NCBI GenBank assembly: GCA_964441335.1
Contig: CAYTUI010000016.1
Span: 1 to 29,668 of the forward strand
Direction of reading: 5' to 3'
From: CAYTUI01 sp964441335
GTDB taxonomy: Bacteria; Patescibacteriota; Patescibacteriia; UBA1558; 2-01-FULL-52-15
Length of the DNA: 29,668 nucleotides
Numbering within the stretch: position 1 is the stretch's first letter; every line of letters starts with the position of its first letter. Below, piece by piece: positions 7,848 through 15,036 of this stretch. The translations under genes were made by a program, and so were the position numbers. Below the pieces are notes generated by a model. The model saw only the letters and a program-made list of their open reading frames with translations, was not told where the DNA came from and searched no databases.

Positions 7848-8954
7848 TTACTGTTTAATCGGCATTATTAAATACAAAAAACCTTCGTCTTTAACACCGG
7901 TTAATAGCCCCGGGCTATTAGAATCAATTAGTTTTAAAATACCATCTGAACTCTTGAGATTATTTAAGCCTTCTAGTAAATATCGGTAATTAAAAACAAT
8001 TTCACCAGCCTTACCTTTAACCTCGGCGGCCAACTTGGACAGGTTGTCTCCTGCGCTGCTGTTTTGGGCCCGTAGCTGCACTTCTTTGGTGTCAGGCACA
8101 TAAGATAGCCTAATGTCGTTAATTCCTGCCTGGCAGAACAAGGAGGTGCTTTTAATATTTTGAATAAACTCGCTGACACTAAATGAGACTTCGGTGGCAA
8201 ATTTGTCAGGAATAATTTGCTGATAATCGGGGTATTGGCCGTCAATAATTCTGGATATTAACTCGGTATCCCCCACCTCAAATTTAACCTGATTTTCGTT
8301 AATAATAATCTTGGTATTTTCAGCCTCTTGTTCATTAAGTATTCTGGCTAATTGTTGCAATGTTTTGATGGGTATAATAACAGCCCTATTTTCTTTAATT
8401 TCTTCAGTTAGAGCGAGGTGTTTCTCTGATAAACGGTAGCTGTCGGTAGCCACCAAAATCATTTTACTGCCCTCCAGGCTAACAAAAACAGCATTTAATT
8501 CTGGTCTGGATTCGTCTTGGCTGGCGGCAAAAATAACTTGCGATAAAGCTTCTTTAAAATCAGTTGTTTTGACGGTTGTTTGTAAATCAGGGTTAATTTC
8601 TGGTATTAAAGGGAAATCGGTGGCGTTTTCTCCCTTAATCTTGGTTTTATGATTTTCGCCTTCCAAAACCAGAGTATTGTCGTTTAACTCAATATTAATA
8701 TTTTCCTTTTTTAGGGAGTTAACAAAGTCCGACATTAGCTTTGCTTGAACAGTAAAACTGCCGGGTTGCTCAACTTTACCCCTAACCCTGGTCTTTATAC
8801 CAATTTCTAAATTCGTAGTTATTAATACCAAGCCCTCTTTGTCTGCCTGCAGGAGTACATTGTTTAGAATTGGCAAATTTAAATTTTTACTGGTCAGGTT
8901 GCTGACAATATTTAAACCCTTAGACAAGTTCTCCTGTGTACAAACAATTTTCAT
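7848..8954 (-). CDS. dnaN: DNA polymerase III sliding clamp (beta subunit)
   Basis: Ring-forming processivity factor that encircles DNA at the replisome. The 368 residues match the usual ~370 and read as three repeated clamp domains. Recognisable parts are the N-terminal domain (MKIVCTQENLSKGLNIVSNLTSKN...LPILNNVLL), the central block ending LVATDSYRLSEK, and the C-terminal TGVKDEGFLYLIMPIKQ, where the usual MPMR ending is MPIK. It follows dnaA on the same strand, separated by a 265-nt stretch with DnaA boxes. The ATG lies in an AT-rich stretch with no SD. Confidence 0.97.
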   Translation of the reverse strand: MKIVCTQENLSKGLNIVSNLTSKNLNLPILNNVLLQADKEGLVLITTNLEIGIKTRVRGKVEQPGSFTVQAKLMSDFVNSLKKENINIELNDNTLVLEGENHKTKIKGENATDFPLIPEINPDLQTTVKTTDFKEALSQVIFAASQDESRPELNAVFVSLEGSKMILVATDSYRLSEKHLALTEEIKENRAVIIPIKTLQQLARILNEQEAENTKIIINENQVKFEVGDTELISRIIDGQYPDYQQIIPDKFATEVSFSVSEFIQNIKSTSLFCQAGINDIRLSYVPDTKEVQLRAQNSSAGDNLSKLAAEVKGKAGEIVFNYRYLLEGLNNLKSSDGILKLIDSNSPGLLTGVKDEGFLYLIMPIKQ

Positions 8955-9219
8955 AGATATAAATAATTACTAGTAATAAATAAATGTAGTAGTTGTAATA
9001 GAGAGTGTTAATATGTTGATAAGAAAGGAACGGGAAAAAAGAAACAGGTCTTTTGTTTTGTTTTTTTGCAGTTAGGTTAAAATGTTTATCAACCGTAAAC
9101 CTTGACTGATTGGGGATGACTGTTGAGCAAACAAGTGGATAAATTTCAACAGCCTTTTTTTATTTTTTTTGAGACACACCCTGTGCCCTATTTGTTAACA
9201 GCTTTATCAACAAAAATTT
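8955..9219. other. Probable replication origin (oriC) between dnaA and dnaN
   Basis: Four DnaA-box-like 9-mers lie in this gene-free 265-bp stretch: TTATCAACA on the minus strand at 9014-9022, TTATCAACC at 9086-9094 (plus), TTATCCACT on the minus strand at 9134-9142, and TTATCAACA at 9204-9212 (plus). T-rich and A-rich tracts (9050-9068, 9155-9172) could serve as unwinding elements. The dnaA-dnaN location is a standard bacterial origin position. The intergene upstream of dnaA (10582-10803) has only weaker box-like sequence (GTGTTGATA near 10651). Confidence 0.7.
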
Positions 9220-10581
9220 TTATTCGTAAATTTTTTGTCGTAGTAAAGCGATATCGTTTTTTATTTTTTCGTTGGTAGAAATACTAACGGTAATTTTATT
9301 ATAGGCGTGCATAGCGGTGGTGTGATCACGCCCGCCTAACTCACTACCAATATTTGGATAGCTAGCGTTCATTTCTTCACGCATCAGAAACATAGTAATT
9401 TGTCTCGGCACAACCAACTCTTTTTTACGACAACTGCCCGTCAGGTCGTCAATGTTAATTTCAAAAAATTCCGAGACCACTTTAATCAAGCGTTTGGCGG
9501 TTAGGCCACCTTTCCGCGGGTTGGTGCTAATAGAAGATAAAATATTCTTAGTAGATTCTACTGTCGGCGAAGAATTACTAAGCTGATGGAAAGCAATAAT
9601 ACGATTTAGCGCGCCCTCCAACTCTCTAATATTGTTTTTAACATTCTCGGCAATAGAGTGGATGATTTTTGAGTCCAATTTAAAGCCTTTTTCTTGGCAT
9701 TTTGACTCTAAAATCGCCACCCTGGTTTCAAAATCCGGCGCCGAAATATCAGCAATCATCCCCCATTCAAAACGTGAGATTAAGCGATTCTCAATAGCGG
9801 GTATGGCTTTGGGTGGTCTATCTGAACTAATAATTATTTGTTTCTCGGCGTTATGAAGAGCGTTAAAGGTATGAAAGAACTCTTCTTGGGTTTGTTCTTT
9901 ACCAGCAATAAATTGAATATCATCAATTAAAAGGATGTCCACATTGCGATAAATCTTTTTAAATTTTTCGGTTTCACCAGACTTTATAGAAGCGACAAAA
10001 TCGTTAGTAAATTTTTCGCTGTTAATATATAAAACCTTCTTGTTGGGGTTGGCGGCGATTACCTCGTTGCCAACGGCTTGGATCAAATGTGTTTTACCCA
10101 AACCAACCCCGCCGTATAAGAATAAAGGATTGTAAGCTTTGCCCGGCTTATTGGCTACGGCCTTGGAAGCGGCATGCGCCAACTCATTACCCTTGCCGAC
10201 AATAAAGTTAGCAAAGGTATATTTAGGATTTATCCCAAAACGATTATTATTAATTTGAGGAGAGTCATTAACAGTCGGACCGAGTTTTTCTTCTTCGTTT
10301 TTTTTCTTAACCTTAGAAACCTCCGGCTGAATAGCGGAAACTTTGTACATAATAGAAATTGGCCGTCCACCTCCCAAAAGATTATTAACAGCGGTACCAA
10401 TTTGTTTGTGGTATTTATTTTCCAGCCAAGCTTTGGTAAAGGCGTTGGGGACACCAACAATCAAAGTGTCGTTTTCACGCTCTAACACAAAAGTACTTTT
10501 GAACCAAGTCGTAAAGTTTGCCTTGCTGGTCAGTAGTTCCAGTTCGCCTAGAACTGCTTGCCACAATTGATAATTGTCCAT
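9220..10581 (-). CDS. dnaA: Chromosomal replication initiator DnaA
   Basis: AAA+ ATPase that binds DnaA boxes and melts oriC. From ATG 10581 it has 453 residues: domain I (MDNYQLWQAVLGELE..., about 1-80), a charged linker (about 85-115), the AAA+ domain with Walker A GGVGLGKT (157-164) and Walker B ILLIDDIQF (216-224), and a C-terminal helix-turn-helix domain with the GGRDHTTAMHAY signature. An open frame extends 16 codons further upstream, but the WxxVL motif conventionally starts DnaA, so the internal ATG is preferred. There is no SD. A TATAGT (10609-10604) about 22 nt upstream fits a short leader. Confidence 0.97.
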   Translation of the reverse strand: MDNYQLWQAVLGELELLTSKANFTTWFKSTFVLERENDTLIVGVPNAFTKAWLENKYHKQIGTAVNNLLGGGRPISIMYKVSAIQPEVSKVKKKNEEEKLGPTVNDSPQINNNRFGINPKYTFANFIVGKGNELAHAASKAVANKPGKAYNPLFLYGGVGLGKTHLIQAVGNEVIAANPNKKVLYINSEKFTNDFVASIKSGETEKFKKIYRNVDILLIDDIQFIAGKEQTQEEFFHTFNALHNAEKQIIISSDRPPKAIPAIENRLISRFEWGMIADISAPDFETRVAILESKCQEKGFKLDSKIIHSIAENVKNNIRELEGALNRIIAFHQLSNSSPTVESTKNILSSISTNPRKGGLTAKRLIKVVSEFFEINIDDLTGSCRKKELVVPRQITMFLMREEMNASYPNIGSELGGRDHTTAMHAYNKITVSISTNEKIKNDIALLRQKIYE

Positions 10582-10603
10582 GGGTAATGTATTTACAAAG
10601 GGA

Positions 10604-10632
10604 ACTATAACACACGTGGTCCTTAACAAGAA
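10604..10632 (-). promoter_or_regulatory. Possible dnaA promoter
   Basis: Minus-strand TTCTTG (10632-10627), 17-bp spacer, TATAGT (10609-10604). The -35 is imperfect. The start site would lie about 16 nt before the dnaA ATG. Confidence 0.45.
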
Positions 10633-10803
10633 TATCCGGGAAGTGCACAGAGTGTTGATAGAGTGTTAACATTTAAGCACTACTCTTTTCAAATGTCCAG
10701 ACCTTTACAAGGAACAATAAAAGTGTTATTTTTCTATCGAGTTAAGACGGTTAGATTTATCTCTAACAGCTTACCGAAGGTTTTATAAATTTAAATTTTG
10801 GAT

Positions 10804-10941
10804 ATGCCAAAAAGAACTTACCAGCCAAAAAAAAGAAAAAGAGCTAAGACTCATGGTTTCAGAGTTAGAATGGCAACCAGCGATGGTCGCAAGGTACTAA
10901 AGAGAAGGAAAACCAAGGGGCGCGCTAAATTATCTGTCTAA
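10804..10941 (+). CDS. rpmH: 50S ribosomal protein L34
   Basis: 45-residue, very basic protein of the large ribosomal subunit. The sequence MPKRTYQPKKRKRAKTHGF, then RVRMATSDGRKVLKRRKTKGRAKLSV, is the classical L34 pattern (KRTYQPxxxKRxxxHGFRxRMxTxxGRxVLxxRRxKGRxxLSV). It is the first gene of the rpmH-rnpA-yidD-yidC block, divergent from dnaA, as in most bacteria. In the leader, GTTAGA/TCTAAC (around 10749-10767) can form a small hairpin. Confidence 0.97.
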   Translation: MPKRTYQPKKRKRAKTHGFRVRMATSDGRKVLKRRKTKGRAKLSV

Positions 10942-10956
10942 TCGGATAAAATCAAC

Positions 10957-11298
10957 ATGCTCCAAGCAGAGCACCGCTTAAGAAAAGATCTGGATATTAA
11001 GAAGGTGGTCAATAAAGGCCGCTACAGTTATTCTGGTGAGCTGACATTGAAATATTTACCTAACAATTTGAACGTTAGTCGCTTTGCCATTGTAGTTTCC
11101 ACCAAAGTAGATAAGCGGGCTGTCCGTCGCAACCTACTGAAGAGACGTTTAAGAGAGATTTTGCGCCTCAATTTACAGCAAATCAAACCGGGCTGGGACA
11201 TTCTGATTATCACCAAACAGAAGGCTTTGGATTTAGATTACCCTCAATTACAGGAATCATTACTGTCATTAATTAATAAAGGCAGATTAAATGTTTGA
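10957..11298 (+). CDS. rnpA: Ribonuclease P protein component
   Basis: Protein subunit that helps the RNase P ribozyme bind pre-tRNA leaders. The 113 residues include the N-terminal LRKDLDIKKVVNKG segment, the central strand FAIVVSTKVDKRAVRRN and the RNR helix AVRRNLLKRRLREILR (about 55-70) that contacts RNA. Length is typical. It follows rpmH by 15 nt and overlaps yidD by 8 nt. The partner RNA (rnpB) was not recognised in this window. The large RNA at 26163 lacks the conserved GAGGAAAGUC core. Confidence 0.93.
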   Translation: MLQAEHRLRKDLDIKKVVNKGRYSYSGELTLKYLPNNLNVSRFAIVVSTKVDKRAVRRNLLKRRLREILRLNLQQIKPGWDILIITKQKALDLDYPQLQESLLSLINKGRLNV

Positions 11299-11548
11299 TT
11301 ATATTGAATACTGGATAAAATGGCCGATATTAAAATTAATCAGGCTTTATCAAAAAACCATATCACCCGACCAAGGTTGGCTTAAACCATTTTTTCCTAA
11401 TGGTTTTTGTCGTTTTAATCCCCACTGTTCAGAGTATTGTTATCAGGCAGTTAATAAATATGGCTTGTTTTTTGGCTTAATAAAGTGTATGTTTAGGGTC
11501 GCCCGTTGCCACCCTTGGTCCAAAGGCGGCAATGATCCTCTAGTTTAA
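11291..11548 (+). CDS. yidD: Membrane protein insertion efficiency factor YidD
   Basis: Small peripheral membrane protein that assists YidC/Sec insertion. The 85 residues show the family hallmark: an amphipathic start (LKLIRLYQKTISP), then CRFNPHCSEYCYQAVNKYG and VARCHPWSKGG, with the conserved cysteines of the C-x-(Y/F)xPxCSxY type. It overlaps the end of rnpA and precedes yidC by 43 nt, the usual order. AAAGG lies upstream of the ATG as a weak SD-like stretch. Confidence 0.93.
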   Translation: MFDYIEYWIKWPILKLIRLYQKTISPDQGWLKPFFPNGFCRFNPHCSEYCYQAVNKYGLFFGLIKCMFRVARCHPWSKGGNDPLV

Positions 11549-11556
11549 TCCCTCTT

Positions 11557-11591
11557 CCCCATTACCCATTACTCATAACTCATAACTCACC
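11557..11591 (+). repeat. G-free heptamer leader before yidC
   Basis: 7-mers CCCATTA, CTCATAA and CTCATAA run directly into the yidC ATG at 11592. The whole stretch contains no G. There is no complementary left arm here, only the start-codon-proximal arm. Confidence 0.7.
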
Positions 11592-12302
11592 ATGACCGAA
11601 CTATTCAACGATATTTTTTACCAACCGATCTTCAATTTTTTGGTTTGGATTTATAATTTACTGCCAAACCATGATTTAGGCTTAGCTATAATTATTTTAA
11701 CTTTAATTATTCGTCTGATTCTTTTCCCGTTAGCGCAAAAACAAATCAGATCCCAAAGAGCTTTAACTAAACTACAACCCAAAATTGAGGAGCTGAAGTT
11801 GCAATATAAAGACAATAAAGAGGCTTTGGGCAAGGCCATGATGGATCTCTATAAACAGGAAAAAATCAATCCGCTATCCTCTTGTTTGCCGTTATTGATT
11901 CAACTGCCATTTTTATTGGCTGTATACTGGGTTTTCAAAAATGGTCTGGCCAACGGCAGTTTGGATTTACTCTATCCCTTTGTTCATAATCCAGGTTCAT
12001 TAAATCCCATTACTTTTGGATTTTTTGACCTCTCAATTAAAAGTATCCCCTTAGCCATACTGGCCGGCGGCGCGCAATTTTGGCAGTCAAAGATGATGAT
12101 TGGCAAACAAAAGGCGCAAGGCACGGCCGCGGCCATGAATAAGCAAATGCTTTATATTATGCCGGCCTTTACTGTTTACATTGGTTGGGTTTTTCCGGCC
12201 GGTTTAACTCTTTATTGGTTTGTGACTATATTATTCTCCATTGTCCAACAGAAGATATTGTTTAGACAGATGGACAAGTTAGATAAAGCTAGTAGTAAGT
12301 AG
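11592..12302 (+). CDS. yidC: Membrane protein insertase YidC/Oxa1
   Basis: Inserts and folds membrane proteins, alone or with SecYEG. The 236 residues correspond to the Oxa1 core without the large periplasmic domain of proteobacterial YidC. TM1 is at about 26-48 (LGLAIIILTLIIRLILFPLAQKQ, containing the conserved groove arginine). Next come a cytoplasmic helical hairpin (RSQRALTKLQPKIEELKLQYKDN) and PLLIQLPFLLAVYWVF, with three further TM segments ending PAGLTLYWFVTILFSIVQQ. The last codons run into a heptamer repeat (AGTAGTA...), so the tail DKASSK is repeat-derived. No SD; the leader is G-free. Confidence 0.95.
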   Translation: MTELFNDIFYQPIFNFLVWIYNLLPNHDLGLAIIILTLIIRLILFPLAQKQIRSQRALTKLQPKIEELKLQYKDNKEALGKAMMDLYKQEKINPLSSCLPLLIQLPFLLAVYWVFKNGLANGSLDLLYPFVHNPGSLNPITFGFFDLSIKSIPLAILAGGAQFWQSKMMIGKQKAQGTAAAMNKQMLYIMPAFTVYIGWVFPAGLTLYWFVTILFSIVQQKILFRQMDKLDKASSK

Positions 12303-12318
12303 CCAGTAGCTAGTAGGT
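12290..12318 (+). repeat. AGCTA-type heptamer repeat overlapping the yidC stop
   Basis: 7-mers GTAGTAA, GTAGCCA, GTAGCTA and GTAGGTG. The repeat supplies the last codons and stop of yidC. It shares the AGCTA/TAGCT core with the repeats at 15889 and inside rnhB at 23095. Confidence 0.6.
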
Positions 12319-12353
12319 GCCCCAGTTTTAGAACACGAACAAGTTGTCATCCC

Positions 12354-12390
12354 AACCCAGTCTTCGAGCCTGTCGAGAAGTTTTAGAATA
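12354..12390. repeat. Dispersed REP-like hairpin repeat, copy 2
   Basis: CTTCGAGCCTGTCGAGAAG (12362-12380) in a block closely matching 6011-6045. Confidence 0.6.
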
Positions 12391-12410
12391 GTAACTAAAT
12401 TAAAATAACA

Positions 12411-12437
12411 AAAAAGCCCTTGTAGAAGGGTTTTTAT
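12411..12437. terminator. Bidirectional terminator between yidC and the DAGK-like gene
   Basis: AAAAAGCCCTT pairs with AAGGGTTTTT around a GTAG loop. A/T tracts on both sides allow termination in both directions, which suits convergent genes. Confidence 0.8.
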
Positions 12438-12469
12438 TAATAATTAATTATTAAGACTTAAGTATTAAT

Positions 12470-13210
12470 TTAGAATGCCCGCTGGGCGCCGACAATAACG
12501 CTTAGAATACCCGGGGCAATTTCAATTTCTGCCGGCGTCTTCATAATAACCTGCTCGTCTGTCAAAATCGGGATTGCTTCTTCGCCCAGACTTTTGACGG
12601 TAATTTTTGTAAAAGGAAGAATTGTAGATTTTAAAGCTTTTTGACCGCGAAAAAAACCGGCCTCAATGGGCGTGATTACAGCTTCTAACAAACCATCGGT
12701 CGGATCAGACGGAGATTTTAAACCGCCAAAGTTGCGGAAATCAATGCGGTGAAACTTGGTAGTCGGCCTTATAGCAAATTTATTGCATTTTATAGAAACC
12801 TCGGCATTAGTTATCTCTGCCGAACCCATAAAATAGTGATTGTTTATTTTGCCCAGATCAATTTTTTTAATGATACGGCCGGACAAAACATCACAAGCTA
12901 ACTCTCTGGGCGGAATACCCAGAATCTTGGCAATTTTACTGTCATCAGTAATCGGTATGAAGCCTAAGATTACATCCAGTTCAGCTACCACATTGATTAC
13001 TTTAGCAAAAGTTTGATCATCGCCAATAGCCACAACAGTTTTAACACCGTCTTTAACAGCATCTTCTATCAATTCACGCACATTCTTTAAGATTGTTAGG
13101 CGGGCAATTTTCCCTTTGATATCCAAATCAGTTACGCGCTGTTCAACCTTGGTTAAAGCGTTGGCGTATTTTTGATCACTTAAAAAAGAGTCGTAAATGT
13201 ACAAGTACAT
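12470..13210 (-). CDS. Diacylglycerol/lipid-kinase-like protein with degenerate nucleotide motif
   Basis: 246 residues resembling the DAGK catalytic / NAD-kinase fold: a helix-strand lead, then VKTVVAIGDDQTFAKVINVV (57-76) where active enzymes have GGDGT(L/V)N, then LGFIPITDDSKIAKILGIP (82-100) where active enzymes have LGxxPxGTxNDxARxLGIP. The C-terminal beta-sandwich half (about 105-246) looks complete. GG-D-G-T has become GDDQT and GTGN-D has become TDDSK, so kinase activity is doubtful. It starts 4 nt after the bactofilin stop, so the two are co-transcribed. A sensor or scaffold role is inference. Confidence 0.65.
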   Translation of the reverse strand: MYLYIYDSFLSDQKYANALTKVEQRVTDLDIKGKIARLTILKNVRELIEDAVKDGVKTVVAIGDDQTFAKVINVVAELDVILGFIPITDDSKIAKILGIPPRELACDVLSGRIIKKIDLGKINNHYFMGSAEITNAEVSIKCNKFAIRPTTKFHRIDFRNFGGLKSPSDPTDGLLEAVITPIEAGFFRGQKALKSTILPFTKITVKSLGEEAIPILTDEQVIMKTPAEIEIAPGILSVIVGAQRAF

Positions 13211-13214
13211 CTAT

Positions 13215-13619
13215 TTATTTTTTGTTCTTTGATAATTCTTCTTTGTCCGGGCTAACTTTTTCTGCTTCACTGACCATTATCAGCTGACCATTAATTAAAC
13301 CACCGGATTCTACTGATAAGATCGCGGTTTTAACATTACCGATAATTTGCGCTGTACTGGTCAATTGGAGTTTACCTTTAATACTGACATTACCCTTAAC
13401 CCGGCCGGCGATAAAAGCATTGCGGGCTTTAATCTCAGCCTCAATGACCGCATCTTTACCGATTGTTAGATCATTTTTGGTGGCTAAATTGCCAACCACG
13501 ATTCCTTCAACCACTAAATTACCCTCGCCGACAAAGTCACCCTCAACTTTGACAGATGGCCCGATAAAGGTCTCGGCCTCTTTGCGACCGGCCTCAACTT
13601 TAGCTTTGGAGTCAAACAT
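13215..13619 (-). CDS. Bactofilin (polymer-forming cytoskeletal protein)
   Basis: Forms nucleotide-independent filaments that often scaffold envelope enzymes. The 134 residues show a right-handed beta-helix rhythm of hydrophobic triplets: ETFIGPSVKVEGDFVGEGNLVVEG, then IVVGNLATKNDLTIG, AVIEAEIKARNAFIAGRVKGNVSIKG and LQLTSTAQIIGNV, followed by a charged tail (SPDKEELSKNKK). The ATG at 13619 (MFDSKAK) is preferred over an open frame 19 codons longer, whose start (MTFAQKEPK) does not look like the family. Operon with the DAGK-like gene downstream. Confidence 0.88.
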   Translation of the reverse strand: MFDSKAKVEAGRKEAETFIGPSVKVEGDFVGEGNLVVEGIVVGNLATKNDLTIGKDAVIEAEIKARNAFIAGRVKGNVSIKGKLQLTSTAQIIGNVKTAILSVESGGLINGQLIMVSEAEKVSPDKEELSKNKK

Positions 13620-13896
13620 ATTTAGATATAAATATTTAGTTGCTATCAGCTTAGGTTCTTTTTGAGCAAATGTCAATTAGAAATTTTTAAAAAAATGGCT
13701 AATATTAGCAACATATTGAGTAAGTATAAATATATGTTATACTGTTTACGTTGGCTATATTAGAAAAGAATATAACACTCGGCTTTCTGTTGTTAGTAAG
13801 TTGTGAATAACAGGCCAAAATATTTTACGACGCTGGAAACAGACTAATGTTAGCGCAATTAGATAGAGAGGTGTATTTATGTCAGAATATCGTTAT

Positions 13897-13971
13897 GTCC
13901 CTGTAGTTCAATGGATAGAATGAGGGTTTCCTAAACCCTAGATTCAGGTTCGACTCCTGGCAGGGACACCA
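13897..13971 (+). tRNA. tRNA-Arg (anticodon CCU)
   Basis: 75 nt including an encoded CCA. Acceptor GTCCCTG/CAGGGAC, D arm GTTC...GAAT, anticodon stem AGGGT/ACCCT with loop TTCCTAA (CCT at 34-36), T arm TCAGG-TTCGACT-CCTGG, then A-CCA. It reads AGG codons. Its 3' end is duplicated just downstream. Confidence 0.95.
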
Positions 13972-13978
13972 TCTTCGC

Positions 13979-14029
13979 GGTTCAGGTTCGCCTGCCTGCC
14001 GGCAGGCAGGACTCCTGGCAGGGACACCA
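13979..14029 (+). pseudogene. Duplicated tRNA-Arg 3' end split by a 20-bp palindrome
   Basis: GGTTCAGGTTCG (13979-13990) and ACTCCTGGCAGGGACACCA (14011-14029) repeat the T-arm and acceptor end of the tRNA-Arg immediately upstream, including CCA. Between them, exactly inside the T-loop, sits CCTGCCTGCCGGCAGGCAGG (13991-14010), a perfect 20-bp palindrome. A 3'-tRNA repeat is what integration at a tRNA attachment site leaves behind; the palindrome looks like a separate insertion. Confidence 0.8.
13991..14010. repeat. Perfect 20-bp palindrome
   Basis: CCTGCCTGCCGGCAGGCAGG. No target-site duplication is visible: flanking TTCG and ACTCC join seamlessly to restore the T-loop. A small palindromic mobile element is the simplest reading. 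Confidence 0.75.
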
Positions 14030-14097
14030 CGCATTAAATTGAATAATTGAGTAATTGCGGGTTTTAACACGTATTTTGTATATTTGAGCATATGGCT

Positions 14098-14180
14098 TTA
14101 AAAGCCTGTTTTTTATTTAAAAAAAAGACCCCCGAGTCCTACATGGAACGCCATGTTCCAAAAGTAGGACTGGGAGTCAA
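14098..14180 (-). terminator. Terminator of cassette D (one of a duplicated pair)
   Basis: On the minus strand a long stem (GACTCCCAGTCCTAC with GTAGGACTCGGGGGTC) encloses an inner TGGAAC/GTTCCA stem and ends in eight T's. It lies 14 nt past the stop of the 14193-14753 gene. About 80 bp here are nearly identical to 14953-15034. Confidence 0.85.
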
Positions 14181-14192
14181 GACGAGTGCCGA

Positions 14193-14753
14193 CTAGAGAA
14201 GCGCGATAGCTTCCTGCAGCTTCTGACGAATCTGCTCTGTCGATACCAGTATCTCCGAATGTTCGTCGATCCAGAGACGGCGCTTCCCGATCTCGCAACG
14301 TACTCGCTGAGTTTTGTCGCCACGAGAGAACAGGAATGAAAGGACCGGGTTCTTCCTAGAGGGCATCTGATATGAGCCGGCCTTTATGCCACGAGCCTCG
14401 AGCTCCTGCCTTGTCTCGGCAGAAAGAAGTTGAGCTTGTAGCTCGCGCCCCTTGGCAACTCGGTCGCTGTACTGGCCGTCACGCAGACCGAGAAGCTCCT
14501 CCGACCACCGAAATTTGCGGTTGAAAGAGCACTCGTCGTGGTTGCACTGTCTGCATACCACGGCCTTTATCTGCGTAAGATAGGGCTCCTCCAGCATTAG
14601 AGCCCCCCGAGTCCACTCCGCCGCCTTCATGCCGCGAGCCTCCAGCTGTGGGACTAGCACCGTTGCTAGGTAGGGTTGCGACTCCTCTTCAATGACGCAA
14701 CCTTTGGGGAAACACAGGAGTTCCAGAAGGTTGAAAGTACGACCTGATTCCAT
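14193..14753 (-). CDS. Hypothetical protein with internal repeat (GC-rich orphan cassette D)
   Basis: 186 residues, soluble, unknown family. Two related segments, VPQLEARGMKAAEWTRG (about 34-50) and RQELEARGIKAGSYQMPSR (about 114-132), suggest a duplicated module. Between them is CRQCNHDEC (about 67-75), a possible metal site. A basic block (KTQRVRCEIGKRRLW) follows. The ATG at 14753 has a strong SD (AAGGAGGA, 8 nt spacing). It has a consensus promoter 135 nt upstream and its own terminator. GC-rich codons contrast with the flanking AT-rich DNA. Confidence 0.7.
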   Translation of the reverse strand: MESGRTFNLLELLCFPKGCVIEEESQPYLATVLVPQLEARGMKAAEWTRGALMLEEPYLTQIKAVVCRQCNHDECSFNRKFRWSEELLGLRDGQYSDRVAKGRELQAQLLSAETRQELEARGIKAGSYQMPSRKNPVLSFLFSRGDKTQRVRCEIGKRRLWIDEHSEILVSTEQIRQKLQEAIALL

Positions 14754-14886
14754 AAGACTCTCCTCCTTGGTAGTTCACTAGCTAGATCAATATCACCGCG
14801 CTATGTACCATACTTGTTGTTACATAATGCGATGATATTGATAAGTCCAGATGTTAAAGGAACGCGTGTAAAGTATTTGATTTATG

Positions 14887-14915
14887 ATTCTAGCATAATT
14901 ATATTAATATGTCAA
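14887..14915 (-). promoter_or_regulatory. Consensus promoter of cassette D
   Basis: Minus-strand TTGACA (14915-14910), 17-bp spacer, TAGAAT (14892-14887). The predicted leader is ~125 nt and carries the SD at its end. Confidence 0.75.
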
Positions 14916-14952
14916 TAAGTAATATATTGCATAATAATCGAATATAATTGCC

Positions 14953-15034
14953 TAAAAGGCCTGTTTTTTAATAAAAAAAGACCCCCAAGTCCTACTTGGA
15001 ACGCCATGTTCCAAAAGTAGGACTGGGAGTCAAA
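14953..15034 (-). terminator. Terminator of cassette E (second copy of the pair)
   Basis: Nearly the same ~80 bp as 14098-14180: CCTGTTTTTTA, an A-run, then the GACCCCC...GGGAGTC hairpin, including the inner TGGAAC/GTTCCA stem. It follows the stop of 15037-15741 almost directly. Confidence 0.85.
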
Positions 15035-15036
15035 GG

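Noticed and set aside
10174..10485. Plus-strand frames within dnaA
   Set aside because: Shadows of the dnaA coding strand.
13881..13923. 14-codon frame ATGTCAGAATAT... with a GAGAGG upstream
   Set aside because: It runs into the mature tRNA-Arg; chance frame more likely than a leader peptide.
13882..14091. Minus-strand open frame of 69 codons over the tRNA
   Set aside because: It is antisense to tRNA-Arg and its duplicated end; the peptide simply reads the tRNA backwards.
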